A stretch of DNA of 22,456 nucleotides, taken from NCBI GenBank assembly GCA_021786455.1, contig JAJYNF010000153.1:1-22456 (forward strand), given 5' to 3'. Below, piece by piece: positions 1-6,345 of this stretch. A model generated the notes under the pieces. That model had not been told where the DNA came from and searched no databases. It saw nothing but the letters and a program-made list of their open reading frames with translations. Within the stretch, counting starts at the first letter, position 1. Each line of letters starts with the position of its first letter. The position numbers and the translations under genes are program-made. This stretch comes from Acidobacteriota bacterium. GTDB taxonomy: Bacteria > Acidobacteriota > Terriglobia > UBA7540.

Positions 1-36
1 GCGGGCACGTGGGTTCGAATCCCACCCTCTCCGCCA
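1..36 (+). tRNA. tRNA-Ser, 3' part only
   Basis: The first 36 bases hold a complete T arm (stem GTGGG/CCCAC around the loop TTCGAAT), then the 3' acceptor strand CCTCTCC, the discriminator G and an encoded CCA. The bases before the T arm look like the 3' side of a long variable arm. That, with the CTCTCCG acceptor end, points to tRNA-Ser rather than tRNA-Leu. The anticodon lies outside the window, so the isoacceptor cannot be given. Confidence 0.8.
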
Positions 37-291
37 ACCTTTATTTTCCTATTGCAATCGGTTAGCGCCTTCTGATTTTTCGTGTGCTTCTGGCGTCCCC
101 TTCGTTTTAGGAATGGCGTCCCATGTTCGCCTGACGTCTCGCTCCAACTGTTCCTGCCCCCCCGCCGGCTTAAGATCGGCGCGCTATGAGTCCGCCTGCC
201 CGCTACTTCAACCTGATTCGAGAGATGCGCGCCCGTCGGCAGTGGCCCACGGCCAGTGCTCCCGAAGAGTTGTTGCTGTCAACCAGGGTGG
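37..291. other. Intergenic stretch, one weak short ORF
   Basis: No convincing gene or terminator lies between the tRNA and the acetyltransferase. One 46-codon plus-strand ORF (186-326) begins MSPPARYFNLIREMRARRQW and has plausible codon use. It lacks a clear ribosome binding site and its last 35 bases run into the 3' end of the opposite gene. I recognise no family for it and leave it uncalled. Confidence 0.4.
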
Positions 292-780
292 TCACGCATC
301 CTCGGCCCTTAGAGCCAGGGCCTTGAGGGATGGGCCGGTGAGGCGCATGGTGAGCCATTCGTTCATGACCTTTGCGCCCAGCGATTGGTAGAACTCAATG
401 GCCGGCCGGTTCCAGTTCAGCACCTGCCATTCGAACCGCCCGGAGCCTTCCGCCACTGCGATCTTCGCCAAATGCGCCAGCAATCGCTTTCCAATGCCAT
501 GGCCACGGAATTGCGACCGCACGAACAAGTCTTCAAGAAACAGCGTGGGGCGTCCCATCCACGTCGAATAGTGATAAAAGTAGAGGGCGAATCCGGCCGG
601 CGCGCCCTCCCAGCGCGCGATGAGGACGCGGAATTTGGGTTGGCCGGTGAAGCCGTCGCGGCGAAGATCCTCGGCCGTGGCGAGAGCTTGCTCGGCAGCT
701 TTTTCGTATTCCGCCAGTTCACGGATGAACTCGAGGATTAACGGAATGTCCTCGACGGTTGCGTTCTCTAGCGTCAGCAT
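292..780 (-). CDS. GNAT family N-acetyltransferase, SSAT-like
   Basis: This 162-residue protein has the length and motifs of a single-domain GNAT acetyltransferase, which moves an acetyl group from acetyl-CoA to an amine. The acetyl-CoA pyrophosphate-binding motif is Q90-F-R-G-H-G-I-G97. The segment YSTWMGRPTLFLEDLFV (about residues 71-87) is typical of the diamine N-acetyltransferase (spermidine/spermine or thialysine) subgroup, so a small polyamine or amino acid is the likely substrate. That substrate is inferred. It is transcribed away from galT across an 84-base gap, and no strong ribosome binding site precedes the ATG. Confidence 0.88.
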   Translation of the reverse strand: MLTLENATVEDIPLILEFIRELAEYEKAAEQALATAEDLRRDGFTGQPKFRVLIARWEGAPAGFALYFYHYSTWMGRPTLFLEDLFVRSQFRGHGIGKRLLAHLAKIAVAEGSGRFEWQVLNWNRPAIEFYQSLGAKVMNEWLTMRLTGPSLKALALRAEDA

Positions 781-809
781 TCGGCCATTCTAACGCTTTT
801 GGATTTCAG

Positions 810-839
810 TTGACGCCGGCTGACCGGTTGCGATTCAAT
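810..839 (+). promoter_or_regulatory. Candidate sigma70-type promoter for galT
   Basis: TTGACG (810-815) and TTCAAT (834-839) are separated by 18 bases and lie 25 bases before the galT ATG. The -35 matches the consensus at five of six positions, the -10 at four of six. This is a pattern match only. Confidence 0.35.
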
Positions 840-864
840 AGCAAGTCCTGCCGGGGGATCGCCC

Positions 865-1860
865 ATGCCTGAGCTGCGCTACAACACTTTGACCCGCGAG
901 TGGGTCATTATCGCCACCGAGCGCGCCAAACGGCCGGAAGAGTTCGCTAAGGTAAAAAAGGAAAAGCAACTGCCGGAATATTCCTCTGCATGTCCGTTTT
1001 GCCCTGGGAACGAGCACCTTACCCCGCCACCGACGATGGTGATCCCGAATCATGGCGCATGGCGAGTGCGAGTGACTCCCAACAAATTTTCGGCGCTGTC
1101 ACGGGAAGGAGAGCGGCGCCGCGTCTCCCAGGGCGTCCGGCGCATGGTTACAGGCGTCGGTATTCACGAGGTCATCGTTGAGACGCCCTTTCACAACCAG
1201 ACGACCGCGCTGCTTGAAGATTCCCAGGTCGAGCTTGTCATCGAGGCTTATCTCGACCGCTTCCGATTCGCCTCCGCCGACCCGCGCGTCGAGCAGGTGA
1301 CGATCTTCAAAAATCACGGCGAAGCGGCGGGAACTTCCCTCGAGCATCCGCATTCTCAAATCATCGGAACGCCCGTCATCACCACACAGGTCCGCGACCG
1401 GCTGGTCAACGCCGGCAGCCACTACGATGAATTTGGCGAGTGCATCTTCTGTCGCGTCCTGGAAGTTGAAGTGAAGGAGAAAATCCGCATCGTGCTCGAA
1501 AGCGAGCACTTTGTCGCCTTCGTCCAATATGCCGCCCTCACCCCCTTTTCCCTGCTTATCATGCCTCGCCGGCACATGGCGGTTTTTTCGGAAATGAACG
1601 ACCGCGAGGCGGCGGATCTGGCGCGCATTTTGCGCCGGGTCCTGGCAAAGTTGTACCGGGGTTTGCAGGACCCTGATTACAATTACACCATTCGCACCGC
1701 TCCCACCGACCATGCGGGCGTTCGCTATTACCATTGGTACTTGAGCATCATCCCCCGCCTCACCCGGGTGGCCGGGTTTGAACTGGGGGCGGGAATGTTT
1801 ATCAACGTCTCCCTGCCGGAAGAGAATGCGGAATTCTTGCGTAGCGTATCCCTTACGTGA
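865..1860 (+). CDS. galT: Galactose-1-phosphate uridylyltransferase
   Basis: This Leloir-pathway enzyme exchanges UMP between UDP-glucose and galactose 1-phosphate. The 331-residue length fits the family. The active-site motif H161-P-H163-S-Q is present; H163 corresponds to the nucleophilic histidine that carries the uridylyl group. C43-x-x-C46 (CPFC) matches the metal-binding pair, and a second CxxC (CIFC) lies near residue 194. The late segment HAGVRYYHWYLSIIPRL is also typical of the C-terminal half. A GGGGGA stretch 6 bases before the ATG can act as ribosome binding site. No other Leloir gene lies in the window, and the next gene begins 77 bases downstream on the same strand. Confidence 0.93.
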   Translation: MPELRYNTLTREWVIIATERAKRPEEFAKVKKEKQLPEYSSACPFCPGNEHLTPPPTMVIPNHGAWRVRVTPNKFSALSREGERRRVSQGVRRMVTGVGIHEVIVETPFHNQTTALLEDSQVELVIEAYLDRFRFASADPRVEQVTIFKNHGEAAGTSLEHPHSQIIGTPVITTQVRDRLVNAGSHYDEFGECIFCRVLEVEVKEKIRIVLESEHFVAFVQYAALTPFSLLIMPRRHMAVFSEMNDREAADLARILRRVLAKLYRGLQDPDYNYTIRTAPTDHAGVRYYHWYLSIIPRLTRVAGFELGAGMFINVSLPEENAEFLRSVSLT

Positions 1861-1937
1861 AATACGCCACGGAGATTAGCCTTGAACGTTCTAGCTCTAA
1901 GCTGTCATCTCATCAAAAAAGGTGGAAGGAGAAAGAA

Positions 1938-2633
1938 ATGAGAATTGCCATCATCGGCGCCGGGCAAATCGGCGGCACGCTGGTCCGGCGGCTGACGAAC
2001 CTGGGGCATCAGGTTTCGGTAGCCAACTCGCGCGGGCCGGAATCGCTGACCGATCTCGCCCGCGAGACGGGGGCCAGCGCCGTGACCGTGGCCGAAGCAG
2101 CGCGGGCCGGAGAAGTCGTGGTCGTGACCATTCCGGAGGCAAAAATCCGGAATCTGCCCAAGGACCTATTTGAGGGCGTGCCAGCCAACGTTGTGGTTGT
2201 GGACACGGGCAATTACTATCCGCGGCAGCGCGACGGCCGCATCGCGGAAATCGAAGAGGGCATGACGGAAAGCCGCTGGGTCGAGCGGCAGTTGGGGCGG
2301 CCGGTCGTCAAAGCCTTCAACAACATTTACGCAAAACATTTGATGGAGAAGGGCCAGCCCGCCGGCTCGCCCGGCCGCATCGCCTTGCCTGTTGCGGGCG
2401 ATGATCCGCGCGCCAAGGGCGTCGTGATCAACCTGCTCGATGCTCTCGGCTTCGACGCCGTGGACGCTGGCGGCCTGGACGACTCCTGGCGCCAGCAGCC
2501 CGGAACGCCAGTCTATACCACGGACTACGACGCCGCCGGTGTCCGCCGCGCACTCGCCCAGGCGAAGCCAGAACGTGCGCCCGAGTGGCGCGCCACTCCC
2601 CATAGCCCCGGCACGTTCATATGCCCCGCCTGA
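1938..2633 (+). CDS. NADPH-dependent F420 reductase-like NAD(P)-binding protein
   Basis: The 231-residue protein opens with a Rossmann dinucleotide-binding motif (IIGAGQIGGTL, residues 4-14). It continues like F420H2:NADP oxidoreductase and related reductases: VVVTIPE, VVVDTGNYYP and VKAFNNIYA are hallmark stretches. Whether it uses F420, another flavin-like carrier or a small carbonyl substrate cannot be read from sequence, and no F420 biosynthesis genes are in view. The reading frame is open back to 1857, but the ATG at 1938 has an AAGGAGA ribosome binding site just before it and puts the Rossmann strand at the N-terminus, so I chose it. It may be cotranscribed with galT. Confidence 0.82.
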   Translation: MRIAIIGAGQIGGTLVRRLTNLGHQVSVANSRGPESLTDLARETGASAVTVAEAARAGEVVVVTIPEAKIRNLPKDLFEGVPANVVVVDTGNYYPRQRDGRIAEIEEGMTESRWVERQLGRPVVKAFNNIYAKHLMEKGQPAGSPGRIALPVAGDDPRAKGVVINLLDALGFDAVDAGGLDDSWRQQPGTPVYTTDYDAAGVRRALAQAKPERAPEWRATPHSPGTFICPA

Positions 2634-2718
2634 TCAGCGCCGCGTACCATGGAATTGTAGATGAAGGGTGATGTCTGCCGACGGCCCCTCGTCTCGCCGT
2701 CGCCCGACTGTGGAGTGG

Positions 2719-2738
2719 CACGGGCGTCGCCGCCCGTG
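2719..2738. repeat. Short dispersed palindrome, copy 1
   Basis: CACGGGCG and CGCCCGTG flank a 4-base loop, forming a perfect 8-base-pair hairpin. The left flank TGGCACGGGCGTC recurs at 2931-2943 as part of a second hairpin, so this is a repeat family rather than a chance palindrome. No T-run follows, so it is not an obvious terminator. Confidence 0.6.
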
Positions 2739-2797
2739 GATTCGCGCCAGCCGAGATCCGAAATTCACTTCCCGCGGCTGCCGTTGCGTTTGACGGG

Positions 2798-2904
2798 CTT
2801 GTCCACCGTATCAACCAATTAACTGCCTCTTCATGTTTCTGTAGCCAAATTTCATGCTTAGCCTGCATCTCCAGGATGAACTACATCATCTTTTCGATGT
2901 CCAT
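2798..2904 (-). pseudogene. Remnant of a short coiled-coil protein gene
   Basis: Read on the minus strand from an ATG at 2904, the frame gives MDIEKMM, then a TAG stop, then FILEMQAKHEIWLQKHEEAV in the same frame. The amphipathic, Glu/Lys/Gln-rich text looks like the N-terminus of a small coiled-coil protein, a type I believe is common in Acidobacteriota. TGCTAGAAT, resembling an extended -10, lies about 10 bases upstream. Past about 2800 the frame dissolves into repeat-like DNA, so the end given is approximate. The in-frame stop and lost 3' end mark it as a decayed gene. Confidence 0.45.
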
Positions 2905-2932
2905 GATCCGGATTCTAGCACGATGAATTGTG

Positions 2933-2954
2933 GCACGGGCGTCCTCGCCCGTGC
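2933..2954. repeat. Short dispersed palindrome, copy 2
   Basis: GCACGGGCG and CGCCCGTGC flank a TCCT loop, a perfect 9-base-pair hairpin. It shares TGGCACGGGCGTC with the copy at 2719-2738, about 210 bases away, and lies just upstream of the coiled-coil gene remnant. Confidence 0.6.
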
Positions 2955-3009
2955 GCAGCTCTACAGCCACGGCCACGATGGCCGCGCCCCATGGCCGAAC
3001 TCGAATTAA

Positions 3010-3036
3010 GACGCTACCGGCCCGCCGGGTAGCGTC
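3010..3036. repeat. Inverted repeat, 9-bp arms
   Basis: GACGCTACC (3010-3018) pairs perfectly with GGTAGCGTC (3028-3036) around a 9-base GC-rich centre. No T-run follows on either side, so a role as an intrinsic terminator is weak. It sits among other palindromes in this gene-poor stretch. Confidence 0.45.
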
Positions 3037-3090
3037 TGAAAAGCCCGTTGACAGAGGGCGCTTCTGGGGGGAGTTAGCCCTTGCCCGCGA

Positions 3091-3201
3091 TCATTTCAGC
3101 AGTTCCAGCGCCTTGCGGATTTCGGCGGGTTCAGCGTCGGCCAGGTCCGAAAGCTTCGCCGCCGCGCGGTCAACCTCGTCCTCGACCTCGGCCAGCTCGC
3201 C
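3091..3201 (-). pseudogene. C-terminal remnant of a coiled-coil protein gene
   Basis: On the minus strand the frame ending at a TGA (3091-3093) encodes 36 residues beginning GELAEVEDEVDRAAAKLSDL and ending IRKALELLK. This is a charged, helix-forming, protein-like C-terminus. No ATG, GTG or TTG lies upstream in the same frame before sequence that looks like intergenic repeat, so the 5' part of the gene appears lost. I do not recognise the family. It cannot be the other half of the remnant at 2798-2904, because the order on the strand is wrong for a single gene. Confidence 0.35.
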
Positions 3202-3318
3202 CGCGACGCCTCGCGGTCTGTATCGCCGGTCGGAGTCTGCCCTGACGCAGGAAGGGACCGGCGGGTTGTAGCGGCGATGTCCCTTCGCTCCGCTCAGGGC
3301 AAGCTCTCATCGTCGCCC

Positions 3319-3380
3319 GTAGCGCCCGCCTTTAGGCGGGCATTCTCCCGCGCCCCTGCCGCCCTGAAGGGCGGCGCTAC
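3319..3380. repeat. REP-like double hairpin bounded by GTAGCGCC/GGCGCTAC
   Basis: A 62-base element begins GTAGCGCC and ends with its exact inverse GGCGCTAC. Inside are two perfect hairpins: GCCCGCC/GGCGGGC with loop TTTA (3324-3341), and GCCGCCCT/AGGGCGGC with loop GA (3358-3375). Two facing palindromes inside one inverted repeat is the architecture of REP doublets (REPIN/BIME), which are spread through genomes by RAYT transposases. No transposase is visible here. Confidence 0.6.
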
Positions 3381-3444
3381 AGCCAGCCGCGCCGCAACAT
3401 GTACACTCCCAATCGGTTTTCAAAGCAAAGGAGCGGCGGAAAAG

Positions 3445-3543
3445 ATGTCTTGCCAACCTGGATCCGACCGAACCCGTTGTCCCGCAAAGTGGAGCGCCGC
3501 GTCCAACGCAGGTCAGTTCACAGGAGCGCGCGCGAACTTATGA
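3445..3543 (+). CDS. Possible 32-aa upstream ORF overlapping the nuclease start
   Basis: An ATG at 3445 follows an AAGGAG box by 11 bases and opens a 32-codon frame beginning MSCQPGSDRTRCPAKW. Its stop overlaps the nuclease start in an ATGA (3540-3543), the arrangement of translationally coupled genes. I recognise no family. Small regulatory or leader ORFs before restriction genes are known, but the similarity here is only positional, and the ORF may be chance. Confidence 0.2.
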   Translation: MSCQPGSDRTRCPAKWSAASNAGQFTGARANL

Positions 3544-4664
3544 GAACCGACCCACGCGAGCCGGACCGCCGTTTATTGGCGTTGGCCGAAAGAACCGACC
3601 AAGCCGCATTCCGGGAAATTTCTGCGTTCGTTCTGGCCGCTGATGAAAAAGGCGATGTTGCACAAATAGAGTTTGCCCAGAAGGTTCTCGTTCACTCAGC
3701 CAAGACCTTCACGCAACTCCTTTCGATGACATTTCAGGCGGTTGCTTGGAACAAGGAAGTCCTGTACGACGAGGAGACCTTTCAGGCCAACTATGAAAGA
3801 GTCTCCAAGGCAACGGCAAGATTCACTATGGTTGATGAAACGCACCTCGCCCAGTTGCTCGTGGATTATCCCCCGTCACTTCTCGTTCTCAGGTGCATAG
3901 CGGCTCTATCCTTGGATGAAATCTCCCTCCTCCTGAAGGAAACGGGAGGCATCAAGCTGACAAAGGATCAGATGAGGGAGTTCGAATTGGGTCGGGACAT
4001 AGGAAGAGCGGATGCGGCACGGTGGTTCGAAGCGTCAAAATTTCTGGCCAAGACAATCACAGAGTCCATTTCTGGCAGCCTTTTAGACCTCCCGAACTCA
4101 GTGGACAAGCGACTCTTCAAGGGCCGAAAGGATAAAGCGGACACCCGTGAGGGATGGAAGAGCGCGACGGCCCTGGCGGAATCTGGGGTACCGTATTGGC
4201 GACTCCTTTACCAAAGGTACGTAGGCGGCTTCTTCCGGCAAGCCATGGACGCCAGTTCCTCCGTTAAAGGCGACATTCTCGAATTGGCAATCGCTCGACT
4301 CTTGGAGGCCCATGGCGTGTCGTTCTATCGTACGAAGGCAAGAGAGAAGCTGCCGGGTTGGGAGCAGGCCCCCGATTTCTTGCTTCCCTCACGAGAACAA
4401 CCGACGGTAGCTATCGAGGCAAAGCTTGCTGAAGATGGTGGCACGGCGCGGGACAAAGCTGCGCGGATCGAGCGATTTTGCATTGAAGCGAGGGAAAAGG
4501 GCGTGTTTCCAGTTGTAGTTATTGATGGGAAGGGATTTTATCGTATCAATGATGTGACGGCACCCATTGTTCGGAACACCCGCGGCGAAACCTACACCCT
4601 CAAAACGCTCGAGAGAATACTCGCTATTCCTCAACTCGCGAAGGCCGGAAGAGGTTCGTCCTGA
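3540..4664 (+). CDS. Candidate type II restriction endonuclease, PD-(D/E)XK type
   Basis: The 374-residue protein has a C-terminal third that reads like a PD-(D/E)XK nuclease core. P278-D279 is followed 14 residues later by E293-A-K295, on strands FLL and VAIEA. The helix before it (KGDILELAIARLLEAHGVSFYR) is what such folds carry at their start. Residues 1-250 are helical, without a motif I know, and could hold DNA recognition or dimer contacts. It meets a DNA methyltransferase tail to tail with a 12-base gap, the main argument for a restriction role. The frame is open back to 3399. I chose the ATG at 3540 because it overlaps the preceding short ORF and the text before it is not protein-like; the nearest AGGAG lies 13 bases upstream, which is far. 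Sequence specificity cannot be predicted. Confidence 0.6.
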   Translation: MRTDPREPDRRLLALAERTDQAAFREISAFVLAADEKGDVAQIEFAQKVLVHSAKTFTQLLSMTFQAVAWNKEVLYDEETFQANYERVSKATARFTMVDETHLAQLLVDYPPSLLVLRCIAALSLDEISLLLKETGGIKLTKDQMREFELGRDIGRADAARWFEASKFLAKTITESISGSLLDLPNSVDKRLFKGRKDKADTREGWKSATALAESGVPYWRLLYQRYVGGFFRQAMDASSSVKGDILELAIARLLEAHGVSFYRTKAREKLPGWEQAPDFLLPSREQPTVAIEAKLAEDGGTARDKAARIERFCIEAREKGVFPVVVIDGKGFYRINDVTAPIVRNTRGETYTLKTLERILAIPQLAKAGRGSS

Positions 4665-4676
4665 AACCTGCCCCGC

Positions 4677-6044
4677 TTACTCTTTCTTGAAAAATAGCAA
4701 ATACTCTTCCCTCATCGTGTTTCGAATCCCCTCGATTTCTCGCATAATCTGGAATTGCAATTTCAGCCCCGCCGACTCTCCCAGTTCAATAAGTCTGTCC
4801 TCCAAGGTGATGCCGCCCGTCTGGTTTGTGTTGGAACCGACGACCACCGTGCAGTAGCAACCGCTACGGAGCACGCGCGAACATTCTGAAAGAATGAGCC
4901 GCATGTCATCGAAATATTCTCGCAGTCGGGCCGCGACGCGTTGCTCTTCATTCCTCCCCTCGCCGCGCAGCCCTACCATCTCAGCCCTCAGGTCATCCAC
5001 CTCAACTCCCATCAGTTCCAACTGAGGACGGTCGTTCTCCAGGTAATCTATGGCAAACGAATATGGGGGGGAAAAGAGCACTCCGTCAACCGATACGTCC
5101 TCTAGTTTTAGATGTCGAGCGTCTCCTCGCAAGGTGGACGCCTTGCCAACCTTTAGCCCGAGCTCGCGCCGCGAACCATTGAAAGCCTCGACCGCGTCGA
5201 GGTACCGCCCTAAAACATCCGGGAATAGGTCTCGCGGCGTCTTATTAGCCCGCCGCTCGGCATAACCAACGCTGTCGAGAAAACACAAGGTTAAGAGCTC
5301 GAGCAAGCTCTGAGGTAGCGAGGCCAGAATTTTCCCGTCACTGTCGGCTGCCGAAAACCGAAGCGGCGCCTGCGCATCCTCGTCGATCAAATTCCTGCGG
5401 CCCCGCCTGTGGTCGAATGTCTTCTCGAGCGCGTCGAAAATTTCTCTTGCCTCGACGCGGAGCCGTCCGAAAGCCCGACAGTCAGTCTCAAGCACGCCAA
5501 TTTTAGCCCGCGTCATCAAACAAGCGAATGGGCTCAACTCATTTGTGACACTATCAATTCCCATGATGCTCGCTTCGATACCGACTGTTCCACAGCCTGC
5601 CATTGGATCGAGAACTTTCTTGCCAGGCGCTAGGCCCATGATGTTCAAGATCGCCTTGACCATTTGCGGGTGGAACTTCCCACGGTAGGGGAATAATCCG
5701 TGCGTCGCGTAGCCAACGGCAAAGACATTCGCCGCAAAGAAATTCTTCCTGGATTGTCGCGCCGAAGCGTTGACCTGGTCCGGAGTCCTCATGCAGATCT
5801 TGTAGTGGTGTGTGTCCAATCCTTCCACCGAACGAAAATAAGCGCCCCGCGAGATTACCGCCGGGCCATCGAGCTTGTTGTACTCGCCCCAAGCAAGGTC
5901 CAGCTCATAAATTTGGTTTATCTGAGGAAGCAGGACGTGGGAGGGCGGGAAGAGCTCCTTGACAACGCCGGTGAAACGGCCCTCAGAATAAGAGGTTCTC
6001 CCTTTAAGAGACTTTTCAGCATACGAGACTTCGCTCCCTAACAT
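4677..6044 (-). CDS. Site-specific DNA methyltransferase (amino-group, SPPY type)
   Basis: The 455-residue protein should methylate an exocyclic amino group of cytosine (N4) or adenine (N6) in DNA using S-adenosylmethionine. Motif X-like text (YRGKFHPQ) precedes motif I, D146-P-M-A-G-C-G-T-V-G155. The catalytic motif IV is S325-P-P-Y328; SPPY is commoner in N4-cytosine enzymes, but this does not settle the base. The gap of about 170 residues between motifs I and IV leaves room for a recognition domain, as in the alpha-type order. The frame extends to a GTG at 6083, but a TCGGAGGAG ribosome binding site 4 bases before the ATG at 6044 decides the start. It is convergent with the candidate endonuclease and most likely protects host DNA from it. 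Confidence 0.85.
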   Translation of the reverse strand: MLGSEVSYAEKSLKGRTSYSEGRFTGVVKELFPPSHVLLPQINQIYELDLAWGEYNKLDGPAVISRGAYFRSVEGLDTHHYKICMRTPDQVNASARQSRKNFFAANVFAVGYATHGLFPYRGKFHPQMVKAILNIMGLAPGKKVLDPMAGCGTVGIEASIMGIDSVTNELSPFACLMTRAKIGVLETDCRAFGRLRVEAREIFDALEKTFDHRRGRRNLIDEDAQAPLRFSAADSDGKILASLPQSLLELLTLCFLDSVGYAERRANKTPRDLFPDVLGRYLDAVEAFNGSRRELGLKVGKASTLRGDARHLKLEDVSVDGVLFSPPYSFAIDYLENDRPQLELMGVEVDDLRAEMVGLRGEGRNEEQRVAARLREYFDDMRLILSECSRVLRSGCYCTVVVGSNTNQTGGITLEDRLIELGESAGLKLQFQIMREIEGIRNTMREEYLLFFKKE

Positions 6045-6083
6045 TTTCTCCTCCGAGTAATTGAACAGGCAGACGCAATGCAC

Positions 6084-6129
6084 ATATCAATCGGCGTCCG
6101 CAAATAACGCTCGGACTCGCGATTGATAT
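6084..6129. promoter_or_regulatory. Composite inverted repeat upstream of the methyltransferase
   Basis: ATATCAATCG (6084-6093) is mirrored exactly by CGATTGATAT (6120-6129). Nested inside, GTCCG (6096-6100) is mirrored by CGGAC (6112-6116) around an 11-base centre. The element ends 40 bases before the methyltransferase ATG. It could be an operator for a dimeric regulator or for the methyltransferase itself, or a hairpin in the leader RNA. No controller (C) protein gene is visible nearby. Confidence 0.5.
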
Positions 6130-6311
6130 TGTAATCTATAGCCTGCCATCGCGCTTTATATTTGCGGCGGAAGTTACTCGGTCGGCCTCGCTCAGGTCGA
6201 AGATGGCTGGATCGCGTCCTTGCCGCAGTAGCGAACGAAGACAATCTCTCGTCCATCGAGGCCGATGCGCCCATTCTCTTGAGGGCGGAGGCGGTTCATG
6301 CTGTGATGGGT

Positions 6312-6317
6312 TATACT
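6312..6317 (+). promoter_or_regulatory. Candidate -10 box for lysA
   Basis: TATACT (6312-6317) matches the -10 consensus at five of six positions, but no good -35 lies at the usual spacing. Transcription from it would start near 6324. That leaves about 22 bases of leader before the ATG at 6346 but almost none before the in-frame GTG at 6328. Confidence 0.3.
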
Positions 6318-6345
6318 GTGGCGCGGCGTGACGCCGCCAGCCGTC

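Noticed and set aside
186..326. 46-codon ORF beginning MSPPARYF
   Set aside because: Codon use is plausible, but there is no clear ribosome binding site, no recognisable family, and it overlaps the acetyltransferase gene end.
113..391. 92-codon plus-strand ORF
   Set aside because: Arg/Ser-rich, non-protein-like text that overlaps the 3' end of the acetyltransferase on the other strand.
2930..3271. 113-codon plus-strand ORF over the repeat region
   Set aside because: Ser/Ala/Arg-rich low-complexity text spanning palindromes; it reads as the shadow of a minus-strand remnant.
3010..3380. Clustered palindromes considered as a CRISPR array or attachment site
   Set aside because: The hairpins differ from each other and are not regularly spaced, and no cas gene, integrase or direct repeats are present.
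6038..6274. 78-codon minus-strand ORF before the methyltransferase, considered as a controller (C) protein
   Set aside because: No helix-turn-helix pattern, rich in Arg/Ser, and it runs through the inverted repeat and the methyltransferase ribosome binding site.
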